DNA from: Nitrospira sp.
Lineage (GTDB): Bacteria > Nitrospirota > Nitrospiria > Nitrospirales > Nitrospiraceae
Length of the DNA stretch: 13,533 nucleotides
Assembly: GCA_025935475.1 (NCBI GenBank)
Contig: JAICVE010000030.1
Span: forward strand, 1-13,533
Direction of reading: 5' to 3'
Part shown: one piece after another, positions 1 to 7,851 of the stretch
How the letters are laid out: the number at the start of each line of letters is the position of its first letter
Position numbering within the stretch: position 1 is the stretch's first letter
Translations under genes and position numbers: made by a program
The notes under the pieces: generated by a model
What the model saw: only the letters and a program-made list of their open reading frames with translations
Database searches by the model: none
What the model was told of the DNA's origin: nothing

Positions 1-36
1 ACCTGAAACACAACGACTGAGTACATGGAGGCGCCG

Positions 37-681
37 TCACACCTTTCTGCGTATCAGAAGTACGCCATCCCTGATCGTGAGAAGCGCGGTTGACACGTCT
101 GGGTCCGAGGCAACGGCCCGATTCAGTTCTTGAATGGCGGCCGTTGATTCATCGGGAGGGGGGTCCAAAAGCACGTCTCCATCCCACAGCACATTGTCCA
201 CGACGATGACGCCGTTCGGTGAGAGCAGCTCTTTCGCACGACAGTAGTAGTTCAGGTAGTTTTGCTTGTCGGCGTCGATAAAAATGAGGTCATAGTCGCT
301 GCTCAGCACGCGCATGGTCTCAAGCGCAGGTCCCATACGAACGGTGATTTTCTGGCCGTGCGGTGACATCGCAAAATAACGGCGGGCCACCGCCGCCGAT
401 GTTTCATCGATTTCACAGGTGGTCACGGTACCCTCTTGGGGGAGGGCTTCGGCGAAGCAGAGTGCGCTATAGCCAGTGAACATGCCGATTTCCAGGACAT
501 GGGCGGCCCGCACGATTTGGGTCAACAGTTTCAAGAAGGCACCTTCCAGCGGGCCGACCAGCATCTGAGGACAGTCCATTTGCCGATGGGTTTCCGCACG
601 CAGGGCCCGACACACGTCGGACTCAGGCATGGAATGGGCGGTCGCATAGGTTTCGATTTCAGCAGACACTAATGCCTTCAT
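37..681 (-). CDS. SAM-dependent O-methyltransferase, family 3 (caffeoyl-CoA OMT-like)
   Basis: The 214-residue protein matches the class I, cation-dependent small-molecule O-methyltransferases in length and motif order. The SAM-binding motif I is at residues 62-74 (VLEIGMFTGYSAL) and an acidic residue ending beta-2 is at E90. The metal/substrate region is FIDADKQNY around residues 135-142, followed by VVDNVLWDG at 160-168, whose Asp-Asn pair (D162/N163) is a usual divalent-metal ligand pair. It is expected to be cytosolic and to methylate a hydroxyl on a catechol-like small molecule; the substrate cannot be read from sequence. The ATG at 681 is supported by GGGAGGA about 8 nt upstream. It is divergent from the M32 peptidase and has no evident link to the iron genes. 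Confidence 0.9.
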   Translation of the reverse strand: MKALVSAEIETYATAHSMPESDVCRALRAETHRQMDCPQMLVGPLEGAFLKLLTQIVRAAHVLEIGMFTGYSALCFAEALPQEGTVTTCEIDETSAAVARRYFAMSPHGQKITVRMGPALETMRVLSSDYDLIFIDADKQNYLNYYCRAKELLSPNGVIVVDNVLWDGDVLLDPPPDESTAAIQELNRAVASDPDVSTALLTIRDGVLLIRRKV

Positions 682-768
682 CTACGCATCCTCCCGGTTT
701 GAAAAATGGCCTGCTGCATGCCAGACTGCGGGAATCTGTTTGGCTGCGCGATGATATCATGCTGTGAC

Positions 769-774
769 GGAGGA
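769..774 (+). promoter_or_regulatory. Shine-Dalgarno site deciding the M32 start
   Basis: GGAGGA lies 9 nt before the ATG at 784. It favours this start over the in-frame ATG at 706, which has no comparable site upstream. Confidence 0.75.
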
Positions 775-783
775 AGTGTCAGG

Positions 784-2325
784 ATGAAAAGTCTGAAAAC
801 GGTGGAGCCGCTGTTGAACCGGCTCCTGGACATTCAGCGGATCAACAGCGCGGCCTCTGTCCTGTCGTGGGACCAAGAAACCTATATGCCGGCGGGTGGA
901 GGGACGGCCCGCGCAGAGCAAATTGCCACACTTCAGGGAATCGCGCATCGGCACCTGGTATCGTCCGACACCGAGCGGCTCCTTGGCACATGGCTCGATC
1001 TGCAGACGGGCCTTCCTCTCGAACAGGACGGGGAACTCTGGGACGAATCGTCCCACTCGCTGCTGCGTGAAGTCTGGCGAGATTACAGCCGCGCCAAGAA
1101 ACTCCCCTCGGAGTTTGTCATGCGGCTGAGCCGAGAATGTTCGTTGGCTCAGCAGGTCTGGGCCGAAGCGAGGACGCAAAACAATTTTAAATCGTTCCTT
1201 CCCAACCTGCGCATGGTGTTGTCGCTCAAGCGGGAAGAAGCCCAATATCTTGGATTTGAAGGTACGTCCTACAATGCGTTGCTCGACGTCTATGAGCCGG
1301 GATCGACAGTCGACGGATTGCGGCCGCTGTTTGCACAACTGAAGGCCAGGCTCGTCCCGTTACTGAAGCGCATTCAACAGAGTTCAGTCCAGATCGACGA
1401 CACCTTTCTGTACCATGCCTACGACCAGGCACGACAACTGGAGTTCGGCCGTCTGGTGCTTATCGCAATGGGCTATGACTTTGAAAAGGGCCGGCTGGAT
1501 CTGTCGGCCCATCCCTTCACCACGTCGTTCCATCCGACGGACGTCCGCGTCACCACTCGCGTCTACGAACACGACCTGCCCTCGTGCCTGTTTAGTTGCA
1601 TCCATGAGGGCGGGCACGGCTTGTATGATCAGGGCCTCGACCCTACCCACTATGGCACTCCGCTCGGCGAAGCCGTCTCGCTGGGCATCCATGAGAGTCA
1701 ATCGAGATTGTGGGAGAATTGCGTCGGCCGCTCACGCGCCTTCTGGCGATTCTTCTACCCGATCCTCCAAGCCACGTTCCATCATCAACTGCGCGCGGTC
1801 GACATGGAACAGTTTTACGCCGTGATCAATCGGGTCAAGCCTTCGTTGATCCGCGTCGAGGCCGATGAGCTCACGTACAATCTCCACATCATGCTGCGGT
1901 TCGAGATCGAGCAGGATCTGATCGAGGGGAAGGCGAATCCCGAGGAACTTCCCGATATTTGGAGTCACAAGATGAAGGAGTATCTGGGGATCGTTCCGTC
2001 ACTGGACGGAGACGGCGTGTTGCAGGATGTCCATTGGTCGATGGGGGCCTTCGGCTACTTCCCGACTTATACGTTGGGCAATCTTTATGCTGTGCAGTTT
2101 TACGAGCAGGCGAAACACGAGATCCCCCACATTGAAGAGGAAATCGCTGCAGGACAGCTGATGGTTCTACGCCGTTGGTTAGGTCATAAGATTCATCGCT
2201 GGGGTCGCATGTTCACGCCCGATCATCTGGCCCAACGAGTGACTGGCGTAAGCCTCAATCCCGAACCATTCTTACGCTATATCGAACGGAAGTATGGAGA
2301 GCTGTACCAGCTCGACAAGGCGTGA
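784..2325 (+). CDS. M32 family metallocarboxypeptidase (carboxypeptidase Taq type)
   Basis: The 513-residue product has the family's usual length of about 500. The zinc site is HEGGH at residues 274-278. The third ligand is E304 in HESQSR (303-308), exactly 26 residues after the second His, the spacing known for Pyrococcus furiosus carboxypeptidase. Other family blocks are HPF...DVRVTTRV before the zinc site and RVEADELTYNLHIMLRFEIE after it. It is expected to remove C-terminal residues from peptides in the cytosol; there is no signal peptide. The start at 784 is chosen because GGAGGA at 769-774 sits 9 nt upstream. An in-frame ATG at 706 would add a Cys-rich 26-residue leader with no ribosome-binding site and no family counterpart. 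It converges on the next minus-strand gene with a 50-bp gap. Confidence 0.95.
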   Translation: MKSLKTVEPLLNRLLDIQRINSAASVLSWDQETYMPAGGGTARAEQIATLQGIAHRHLVSSDTERLLGTWLDLQTGLPLEQDGELWDESSHSLLREVWRDYSRAKKLPSEFVMRLSRECSLAQQVWAEARTQNNFKSFLPNLRMVLSLKREEAQYLGFEGTSYNALLDVYEPGSTVDGLRPLFAQLKARLVPLLKRIQQSSVQIDDTFLYHAYDQARQLEFGRLVLIAMGYDFEKGRLDLSAHPFTTSFHPTDVRVTTRVYEHDLPSCLFSCIHEGGHGLYDQGLDPTHYGTPLGEAVSLGIHESQSRLWENCVGRSRAFWRFFYPILQATFHHQLRAVDMEQFYAVINRVKPSLIRVEADELTYNLHIMLRFEIEQDLIEGKANPEELPDIWSHKMKEYLGIVPSLDGDGVLQDVHWSMGAFGYFPTYTLGNLYAVQFYEQAKHEIPHIEEEIAAGQLMVLRRWLGHKIHRWGRMFTPDHLAQRVTGVSLNPEPFLRYIERKYGELYQLDKA

Positions 2326-2375
2326 CGGCCTCCTCTCTTCCATCTCGGCCTGTCGCTCGCTGTCTGCGATTCCCC

Positions 2376-2939
2376 TCAATAGCCCATGGCCTGGTTCAGC
2401 TTCGCTAGGAGCGCCGGCGGGAACGCAAACTCCGCTTGCACCTCGATGCGATGAGGCACAAGCAGCGTCGTGTGAAACACGATATCGCGGATAGGAATCT
2501 TGAATTCCGGATCCTGCGGTGTACTCAATTCGACCGCCTCGACGGATGAGGTAATGGCGCCGCTATCCTGGGGCCCGTAGGTCGCCATGACCGCCTTGAG
2601 AATTTCTATGACCTTTTCATTCACTTCGACGCCCGCCACGCCTTGTTCGATCAAAGGGAGGACTGCCTCCCGCGCCTGATCGGAAAGTGTAAAGTTCTCC
2701 ACCCGCTCCTTCCGACGGAGCGACGTCAAATCATTGTCCAGATCCTTGCTGAACGCGCCGTAGGCGAACCGGAAAAATTCAAAATGAAACCCTTTGAGGC
2801 CTTTGCCGAACATCTGTAGTTCGCAGAGAAAACAGAGCTGCTGAAGCTTGACGTCGCTCAGCAGCCCATGAGGTTCGGCAAGATGCAGTGCATACAGCAG
2901 GAGCCCTCGGTCGACGGCAATCTGATGAGGCTGGCGCAT
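2376..2939 (-). CDS. Uncharacterised YwgA/Panacea (DUF4065)-like protein
   Basis: The 187-residue protein has no signal peptide or membrane segment. Residues about 8-100 look like the helical YwgA/DUF4065 (Panacea/SocA-like) fold: a first helix with LLLYALHLAE, then KLQQLCFLCELQMF, then FHFEFFRFAYGAFSKDLDNDL, which resembles the family pattern of an aromatic-rich strand followed by GPFS-x-x-L. The usual Gly-Pro is Gly-Ala here. The C-terminal part (about 110-187) is less familiar. Panacea proteins can be antitoxins or chaperone-like adaptors, but the neighbours here (M32 peptidase, fur) are not toxin-like, so a toxin-antitoxin role is not supported. The ATG at 2939 has GAGAAGGA about 10-12 nt upstream. 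It is divergent from fur. The family assignment rests on motif resemblance only. Confidence 0.75.
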   Translation of the reverse strand: MRQPHQIAVDRGLLLYALHLAEPHGLLSDVKLQQLCFLCELQMFGKGLKGFHFEFFRFAYGAFSKDLDNDLTSLRRKERVENFTLSDQAREAVLPLIEQGVAGVEVNEKVIEILKAVMATYGPQDSGAITSSVEAVELSTPQDPEFKIPIRDIVFHTTLLVPHRIEVQAEFAFPPALLAKLNQAMGY

Positions 2940-2980
2940 CGACTGGAAGTCCTTCTCGTCAACGTTCTGGCCGGCGCTGC

Positions 2981-3010
2981 ACTATAGACAAGCGCAGAAA
3001 ACCCCGTCAA
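2981..3010 (-). promoter_or_regulatory. Sigma70-type promoter for the YwgA-like gene
   Basis: On the minus strand TTGACG (3010-3005) and TATAGT (2986-2981) are separated by 18 bp. The predicted transcript start lies about 35-40 nt before the ATG at 2939. It is back to back with the fur promoter, the two -35 boxes being 8 bp apart. Confidence 0.65.
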
Positions 3011-3018
3011 TCGCCCCC

Positions 3019-3048
3019 TTGACCGCATCGAGTGTTTCTGTTTCTAAT
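3019..3048 (+). promoter_or_regulatory. Candidate sigma70-type promoter of fur
   Basis: TTGACC (3019-3024) and TCTAAT (3043-3048) are separated by 18 bp. This would give a short leader of about 14 nt carrying a strong ribosome-binding site. I see no convincing Fur box here, so autoregulation is not supported by the sequence. Confidence 0.5.
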
Positions 3049-3068
3049 GACGACCGGCTGGAGGTGAT

Positions 3069-3506
3069 ATGTCGGTCAGCAAATTCGCGAAAGAGATGAA
3101 CGTACTGAAGGAACACCTCGGCAAGCACCAGCTGAAATTCACCCGCCAGCGGGAGCTCATTCTGACGGCATTTTTACGGCAGGAACACATCACCGCCGAA
3201 GCCATGTATCATCAACTTGCCAAGACAGATCCTCATCTTGGGCTGGCGACGATTTATCGGACACTGAATTTGTTTTGCGACGCCGGCATCGCACAGGCCA
3301 GGCATTTCGGCTCACAAACGCAATACGATAACGTCGCCCATAAGGGGCATCACGATCACCTCATCTGCACAGGTTGCGGCAAAATCGTCGAATTCGAAAA
3401 CTGCGAGATTGAAAAATTGCAGGAGGAGGTCGCCACCCGAAACGGCTTTACCATCCAGACCCACCGCCTCGAACTCTATGGACTCTGCTCCCGCTGCCGT
3501 CATTGA
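3069..3506 (+). CDS. fur: Ferric uptake regulator Fur
   Basis: This 145-residue protein is a standard-length Fur. An N-terminal winged-helix domain (about 10-85) includes LKFTRQRELIL and the recognition-helix region LGLATIYRTLNLF (58-70). The hinge is followed by the HHDHLIC metal motif (H94, H95, H97), CxxC at C100/C103, E107/E110 and H132, and a second CxxC at C140/C143, which typically forms a structural zinc site. Fur uses Fe2+ as co-repressor and binds 19-bp operators. The ATG at 3069 follows GGAGGTGAT (3060-3068), an almost perfect Shine-Dalgarno although placed very close; the ATG at 3096 is an alternative. The gene sits directly before an iron ABC importer, with candidate Fur boxes at two places in the window. 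Among Fur-family members (Zur, PerR, Mur), Fur is favoured by this context. Confidence 0.93.
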   Translation: MSVSKFAKEMNVLKEHLGKHQLKFTRQRELILTAFLRQEHITAEAMYHQLAKTDPHLGLATIYRTLNLFCDAGIAQARHFGSQTQYDNVAHKGHHDHLICTGCGKIVEFENCEIEKLQEEVATRNGFTIQTHRLELYGLCSRCRH

Positions 3507-3532
3507 CGATTGCCCCCGGCTTTTGGTATCTT
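3503..3532 (+). promoter_or_regulatory. Weak candidate promoter for the iron ABC operon
   Basis: TTGACG (3503-3508, overlapping the fur stop codon) and TATCTT (3527-3532, 4/6) are separated by 18 bp. The predicted start point falls about at the binding-protein ATG, so a transcript from here would be nearly leaderless. Read-through from fur is the alternative. Confidence 0.35.
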
Positions 3533-3535
3533 TTT

Positions 3536-3554
3536 GAGATGGCTTATCATTTTC
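3536..3554. promoter_or_regulatory. Candidate Fur box over the binding-protein start
   Basis: Read on the minus strand, the 19 bp from 3554 to 3536 match the Escherichia coli Fur consensus GATAATGATAATCATTATC at 14 of 19 positions by my count; the plus strand gives 13. It would overlap the ATG at 3539 and the predicted start point of the weak promoter at 3503-3532, a position that could block initiation. No scan statistics were run. Confidence 0.4.
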
Positions 3555-4585
3555 AATTTCCACGCTCGACCCAGGGCCGGCTGGTGCTACTTACGCTCTT
3601 CTGCCTGATCGCCTGCGTTGCGCAGGCTGCCACGGTCTTTGCCGTCGAGAAGCTAACCGTCTATTCGGGTCGCTCCGAACGATTGATCAAACCGGTCTTG
3701 GATGAATTCACCTCGAAGACCGGCATTCAAGTGGATCTCCTTTCGTCCGGAACAACGGAACTCGTCAATCGACTCAAGGCAGAAGGCGATCGAACCCCGG
3801 CGGATCTTTTCCTGACCAACGATGCCGGCAGCCTTGAGCAGGCCCGGGCGGCGGGGATTCTCCGGCCCTTGAACATGCGAGAAGTCGACCGCGCCATCCC
3901 GCCACAGTTCCGCGCACCGGATAATGCCTGGATCGGCCTGTCCGGCCGGTTCTGGATCATTGTCTACAACACGGCGCTGGTCAAACCCGATGAGCTGAAA
4001 TCCTTGCTGGATCTTGCCGATCCGAAATGGAAGGGAAAGCTCGCCATTCCCAACGCCGGGAGCGAATATCTCCAGGCTGGCGTGTCTGTGATCCGTGCCA
4101 GCTATGGAGACGCAAGAACCAAAGAGTTCCTTGTGGGGCTGAAGGACAATGCCGGTGGTCAAGTCTACCAAAAAAGCTCTCAAATCGTGGAAGCCGTCGC
4201 GAAGGGACAAGCCTCGCTCGGCATCGTCAACCACTACTATATCTATCGCCATCTCGCAGCCCAACCGACGGCGCCGATCGCCGCCTTCATGCCTGATCAG
4301 CAGGAGAGCGGGATGGGTGCAATCATGAACGTCGCCGGCGTGGGCATCGTCAGATCTACCAAGCATCTCGAATCAGCCAAGCTTTTAGTTGAATTCCTTG
4401 TGGCACAGGCGGGGCAAAAACTCTTCGCCGACTTGGATAAAGAGTATCCGCTGCATCCCGAAGTCAAAGCGGATCCCGCGCTCGTGGAACGTAAGAATTT
4501 CCGAGCAGCACAGGTACCCTTGACGAGACTGGCCGAACTGCGGGAACCGACCCTCACACTCATCGAACAGGTGGGGCTTCGCTAA
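3539..4585 (+). CDS. fbpA: Ferric iron ABC transporter, periplasmic binding protein (FbpA/FutA type)
   Basis: The 348-residue protein starts with a Sec signal peptide: basic n-region, then LVLLTLFCLIACVAQA, with cleavage likely near ATVFA. The mature protein begins KLTVYSGRSERLIKPVLDEF, the hallmark opening of the FbpA/FutA iron-binding family. The adjacent tyrosines in NHYYIYR (Y233, Y234, Y236) correspond to the family's Fe(III)-coordinating tyrosines. Other family blocks are PADLFLTNDAGSLEQARAAG, the WIGLSGRFW region and the GAIMNVAGVGIV region. It captures iron in the periplasm and delivers it to the FbpBC transporter. The ATG at 3539 is preferred over a TTG at 3503, which would add a 12-residue leader and overlap fur. 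No good Shine-Dalgarno precedes it. The next gene follows after 15 nt. Confidence 0.93.
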   Translation: MAYHFQFPRSTQGRLVLLTLFCLIACVAQAATVFAVEKLTVYSGRSERLIKPVLDEFTSKTGIQVDLLSSGTTELVNRLKAEGDRTPADLFLTNDAGSLEQARAAGILRPLNMREVDRAIPPQFRAPDNAWIGLSGRFWIIVYNTALVKPDELKSLLDLADPKWKGKLAIPNAGSEYLQAGVSVIRASYGDARTKEFLVGLKDNAGGQVYQKSSQIVEAVAKGQASLGIVNHYYIYRHLAAQPTAPIAAFMPDQQESGMGAIMNVAGVGIVRSTKHLESAKLLVEFLVAQAGQKLFADLDKEYPLHPEVKADPALVERKNFRAAQVPLTRLAELREPTLTLIEQVGLR

Positions 4586-4600
4586 TCCAACGAGACCCAC

Positions 4601-6184
4601 GTGACCACTCTTCGCGCCCATCTGAGTTCACCCTTGCAGCTCGTCACGTTGGCGAGCGCGGCGCTCATCCTGCTACCCCTCGGGTATGTCACGTCCCAGG
4701 CATTGTCTGCCGATCCGGCCGTCTGGAGCCGTCTGTGGACGACGCGTATCCCGGAGCTATTGACGAATACGATCTGGCTGTCAGCCAGCGTGGCCTGCCT
4801 GACGCTCCTGCTTGGGGTCTCCACCGCCTGGCTCGTCACCAGGATTGAGTTCGCCGGGCGCCGGCTCTGGGAAGGGGCGCTGGTTCTGCCGCTGGCGATG
4901 CCGACCTATGTGCTGGCCTACATCTATTCGTACCTTCTGGGATTCGGCGGTCCTGTCGAACACGTTTGGCAGCTGATCGCTGGCCCCCAGGCGCGCGTCT
5001 TTTCGCCTCAGAGCTACGTGGGCGCCACGCTGGTCATGACGCTGGATACCTTCCCCTTCGTGTATCTGCTCAGCCGCAGCGCACTTCTCAATCTGAACGT
5101 CTCGTTCGAAGAAGTCTCACGAGCCAGCGGCATCTCTCGGTTGAAGACGTTGTGGTTGGTCACGCTTCCCCTCATGCGGCCGTCCATCGCTGCTGGATTG
5201 GCGCTGGTTATTCTCTATGTGGTTTCAGATTTTGGAGCGGTGTCCCTGCTGCGGTATCAAACACTGACGTATGCGGTATTTCAACAGATGACTGGTCGGT
5301 CGGATAACACGGCTGCCAGCATCCTGAGTCTCCTGCTTGTCGGATTGGCGCTGTTATTTCTTGTCACCGAACGGTGGTTTCGCCATCGAAGCCGGTTTTA
5401 CCAAACGACCGGACGTTATCGCCGCCCGGAACGACATCGTTTCGGCTGGCTGGGCACCACCTTGGTCACCGGCTATCTTGCACTCGTCGTTGGAGCATCT
5501 TTTGGGCTGCCGGCTTACCTGCTCGTCATCTGGAGCCTCTCTCCTGAAGCCCAGGCCACCATCGACAACCGTTTTTTCGGCTTTCTGTGGAATAGCGGAT
5601 TCCTGGCTGCCTGTGCGGCCACCGGGGGCGTATTAATCGGCCTGCCGCTCGCCTACATGGCCAACCGCCGTCCCAGCTGGTTGAACCTCGGATGTTTACA
5701 GGCGGCCTATGCAGGCTATGTGCTACCCGGACCTGTCGCTGCGTTGGCGGTTCTGGTTCTCTGCTTGAATCTGACCCCCTTCCTGTACGGATCGGTGCTC
5801 GTCCTCATTGTGGCCTATGTGATCCATTTCCTGCCCGCCGGGCTGCAGTCACTGGAGCCGGCGTTGCAGCAGATTACGCCCAACCTGGAGGAAGTGGCCC
5901 GTACGCTCGGGCTTGGCGTGCGGCAGACCTGGCAGCGCGTGACGCTGCCGCTCATGCGCAATGGATTCATTGTGGCCTGGGTGTTGATGTTCTTGCAGAC
6001 GATGAAAGAGCTTCCGGCGACCTTGCTGCTGCGTCCCGTCGGATTCGACACCCTGGCTATTCGGGTCTGGATGGAAGCCAGCGAAGAGTATTATCAGTTA
6101 GCCGCCCCCTCAGCACTACTGATCGTGCTGCTCGGGCTCCCCACGTTGCTGCTATTGTTGTCGAAGGATTGGCGAGCGGCATAA
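4601..6184 (+). CDS. fbpB: Ferric iron ABC transporter, fused two-domain permease
   Basis: The 527-residue polytopic membrane protein has about 12 hydrophobic segments. It consists of two tandem MetI-like permease domains, as in FbpB/FutB/SfuB. Each half has an EAA loop that contacts the ATPase: EEVSRASGISRLKTLWLVTLP from residue 170 and EEVARTLGLGVRQTWQRVTLP from residue 430. A basic, cytoplasmic linker lies around residues 255-282. The start is GTG at 4601, 15 nt after the binding-protein stop and without a clear Shine-Dalgarno, so translation is probably coupled. It forms the inner-membrane channel for iron delivered by the 3539-4585 product. Confidence 0.93.
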   Translation: MTTLRAHLSSPLQLVTLASAALILLPLGYVTSQALSADPAVWSRLWTTRIPELLTNTIWLSASVACLTLLLGVSTAWLVTRIEFAGRRLWEGALVLPLAMPTYVLAYIYSYLLGFGGPVEHVWQLIAGPQARVFSPQSYVGATLVMTLDTFPFVYLLSRSALLNLNVSFEEVSRASGISRLKTLWLVTLPLMRPSIAAGLALVILYVVSDFGAVSLLRYQTLTYAVFQQMTGRSDNTAASILSLLLVGLALLFLVTERWFRHRSRFYQTTGRYRRPERHRFGWLGTTLVTGYLALVVGASFGLPAYLLVIWSLSPEAQATIDNRFFGFLWNSGFLAACAATGGVLIGLPLAYMANRRPSWLNLGCLQAAYAGYVLPGPVAALAVLVLCLNLTPFLYGSVLVLIVAYVIHFLPAGLQSLEPALQQITPNLEEVARTLGLGVRQTWQRVTLPLMRNGFIVAWVLMFLQTMKELPATLLLRPVGFDTLAIRVWMEASEEYYQLAAPSALLIVLLGLPTLLLLLSKDWRAA

Positions 6185-6222
6185 CAAAGAGATGAAAAAC
6201 CATAAAACCCCGGCCCTCGTTC

Positions 6223-7317
6223 ATGAGTGAATTGAACCTGCAGCCCGATCTCTACCGACCAGCGTCTTCCGTGCTGGAATTGCGCGGCGTCTCGTGCGCG
6301 TACGACGTCGGGCGGCCGGCCGTGAGCGACATCGCGTTCGCCGCTCATGAGGGCGAAATCCTGTGCTTGTTGGGTCCATCAGGATGCGGGAAAACGACCA
6401 TCTTGCGCGCTATCGCGGGATTCGAGCCGATCCTGTCGGGTCAGATCTTTTTGTCAGGACAGCTGGTATCGGCGTCGGGTCAAATGATCCCGACCGAAGA
6501 CCGACACGTCGGCATGGTGTTTCAGGAGTACGCGTTGTTCCCCCACCTCCGTGTCCAGGAGAACATTGCCTTCGGCCTGCGCCGGCTGAGCCGGAGCGAG
6601 CGGAAAATGCGTGTGCAGGACATGCTCCGCCTAGTCGGACTAGAAAGCTTCGAGCGTCGCTACCCGCATGAGTTGTCCGGCGGTCAGCAGCAGCGCGTGG
6701 CTCTCGCCAGAGCACTGGTGCAACATCCCGTCTTGCTCCTGCTCGATGAACCTTTCAGCAACCTTGATCCGGATATGGCCGGGCGAATGCGCCAGGAACT
6801 GCATGACTTGCTGCGCCGCATGAAGACCACAACGATCCTCGTCACGCACGATCACGACGAAGCGTTTGCCATGGCCGATCGCATCGCGGTGCTCAACCAG
6901 GGTCGGCTGGAACAATTTGACACGCCGGAGACCATTTATCACATGCCGGCGACGCCGTTCGTCGCCGATTTCGTCGGACAGGCCGACTTTATTCCCGGCA
7001 CTGTGTCCAGCGGGATGGTGCACACCGAACTGGGAGAGTTCCCGGATACGCTCGACTGCGAGGACGGAACATCGGTCGTGGTCATGATCCGACCGGACGA
7101 CATCCATCTGGTGCCGACAAAGGCCGCCACGTCACACGTCCTTTCACGTCAATTCAGGGGATCGGAAAATATCTACGCCGTCAGCCTTCCCTCCGGACAG
7201 ATCGTGCACAGCAGTCAGGGCTCGACGAGTGTGTATCAAGAAGGCACTTCCGTCGAATTGCGTGTGCTGGCTACTCATACCGTACTGTTCAAGCAGCCGG
7301 GCGGCGGACCAACGTAA
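6223..7317 (+). CDS. fbpC: Ferric iron ABC transporter, ATP-binding subunit
   Basis: The 364-residue ATPase shows all nucleotide-binding motifs in order: Walker A GPSGCGKTT (51-59), Q-loop at Q101 in VFQEYALFPH, signature LSGGQ (151-155), Walker B LLLLDE (171-176), D-loop SNLD (179-182) and switch His H209 in VTHDHDEAF. A C-terminal regulatory region (about 245-360) with FVGQADFIPG and MIRPDDIHLV is the TOBE-type domain of the FbpC/PotA/MalK-like subfamily. It hydrolyses ATP in the cytoplasm to drive iron import through the permease. It lies 38 bp downstream of the permease gene, on the same strand, with no clear Shine-Dalgarno before the ATG. The family alone could indicate other substrates (thiamine, spermidine), but the FbpA-type binding protein and fur next door point to iron. 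Confidence 0.93.
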   Translation: MSELNLQPDLYRPASSVLELRGVSCAYDVGRPAVSDIAFAAHEGEILCLLGPSGCGKTTILRAIAGFEPILSGQIFLSGQLVSASGQMIPTEDRHVGMVFQEYALFPHLRVQENIAFGLRRLSRSERKMRVQDMLRLVGLESFERRYPHELSGGQQQRVALARALVQHPVLLLLDEPFSNLDPDMAGRMRQELHDLLRRMKTTTILVTHDHDEAFAMADRIAVLNQGRLEQFDTPETIYHMPATPFVADFVGQADFIPGTVSSGMVHTELGEFPDTLDCEDGTSVVVMIRPDDIHLVPTKAATSHVLSRQFRGSENIYAVSLPSGQIVHSSQGSTSVYQEGTSVELRVLATHTVLFKQPGGGPT

Positions 7318-7332
7318 AATCCTCACGTTGAC

Positions 7333-7346
7333 AGCGGTTTTCCGCT
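7333..7346 (+). terminator. Small hairpin after fbpC
   Basis: AGCGG-TTTT-CCGCT is a perfect 5-bp stem with a 4-nt loop, 15 nt after the fbpC stop. There is no real U-tract after it, so it is at best a weak terminator or a 3'-end stabilising hairpin. Confidence 0.3.
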
Positions 7347-7419
7347 TCTGGCACAGTCACCTGCCAAGTACCTGCGACCTACCATCTTCCCACACGGAAT
7401 CGGAGAAGGAGAGCTGTTG

Positions 7420-7851
7420 ATGGACGCGCTGAACAATGCAGTCGACTATGGCATCATCGGCCTGCTACTGGCTCTGAGTGTCTGGTCGGTCGCCATTGCG
7501 GTCGAACGCTGGCTGTACTACCGTCGGATCGAGTTGGCCCAGTTTGCGTCACTACAAACGCTGGAAATCGCGCTAACGAAGCGGCTCGTCGTGATCGGTA
7601 CGGTGGCGGCCAACGCGCCGTACATCGGCCTCCTCGGGACGGTTCTAGGCATCATGCTCACATTTCATACCATGGGAACGTCGGGGACCATGGCCGTCAA
7701 CACGATCATGATCGGATTGAGTCTCGCGTTGAAAGCGACGGCGGTGGGACTGCTCGTGGCCATTCCCTGCGTCGTCATGAACAACATTCTGCGACGGAAA
7801 GTGAGCGAACTGGTGGCCCAATACAAGGTGATGCATGGATCGCGAGCTTGA
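7420..7851 (+). CDS. exbB: TonB-system energiser ExbB, group 2 (short form)
   Basis: The 143-residue MotA/TolQ/ExbB-family proton-channel protein has three membrane segments at about 8-28, 60-85 and 95-122. The family core NAPYIGLLGTVLGIMLTFHTMG (65-86) and the LSLALKATAVGLLVAIP helix (100-116) are clear. Its length fits the short group-2 ExbB proteins rather than the roughly 240-residue E. coli form. With ExbD it converts proton-motive force into TonB movement at the inner membrane. The ATG at 7420 is preceded by AGGAGAG (7407-7413); a TTG at 7417 is also in frame but is not needed. It overlaps exbD by 17 nt. Confidence 0.92.
   Translation: MDALNNAVDYGIIGLLLALSVWSVAIAVERWLYYRRIELAQFASLQTLEIALTKRLVVIGTVAANAPYIGLLGTVLGIMLTFHTMGTSGTMAVNTIMIGLSLALKATAVGLLVAIPCVVMNNILRRKVSELVAQYKVMHGSRA

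Noticed and set aside
751..760. Perfect 10-bp palindrome ATGATATCAT as an operator
   Set aside because: Short, AT-simple and not extended on either side; it does not match a Fur box well. Too likely by chance to annotate.
706..783. In-frame N-terminal extension of the M32 peptidase carrying six cysteines
   Set aside because: No ribosome-binding site at the upstream ATG, a strong one at 769-774 for the ATG at 784, and the extension has no place in the M32 family layout.
2376..2939. Panacea-type toxin-antitoxin module
   Set aside because: No adjacent small toxin-like gene; the neighbours are an M32 peptidase and fur. Only the resemblance of the N-terminal part to the family is kept.
7328..7357. 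TTGACA as the -35 box of an exbB promoter
   Set aside because: No acceptable -10 at 16-18 bp (best is CACAGT, 3/6). The TTGACA alone is not enough; exbB may be read from fbp transcripts.
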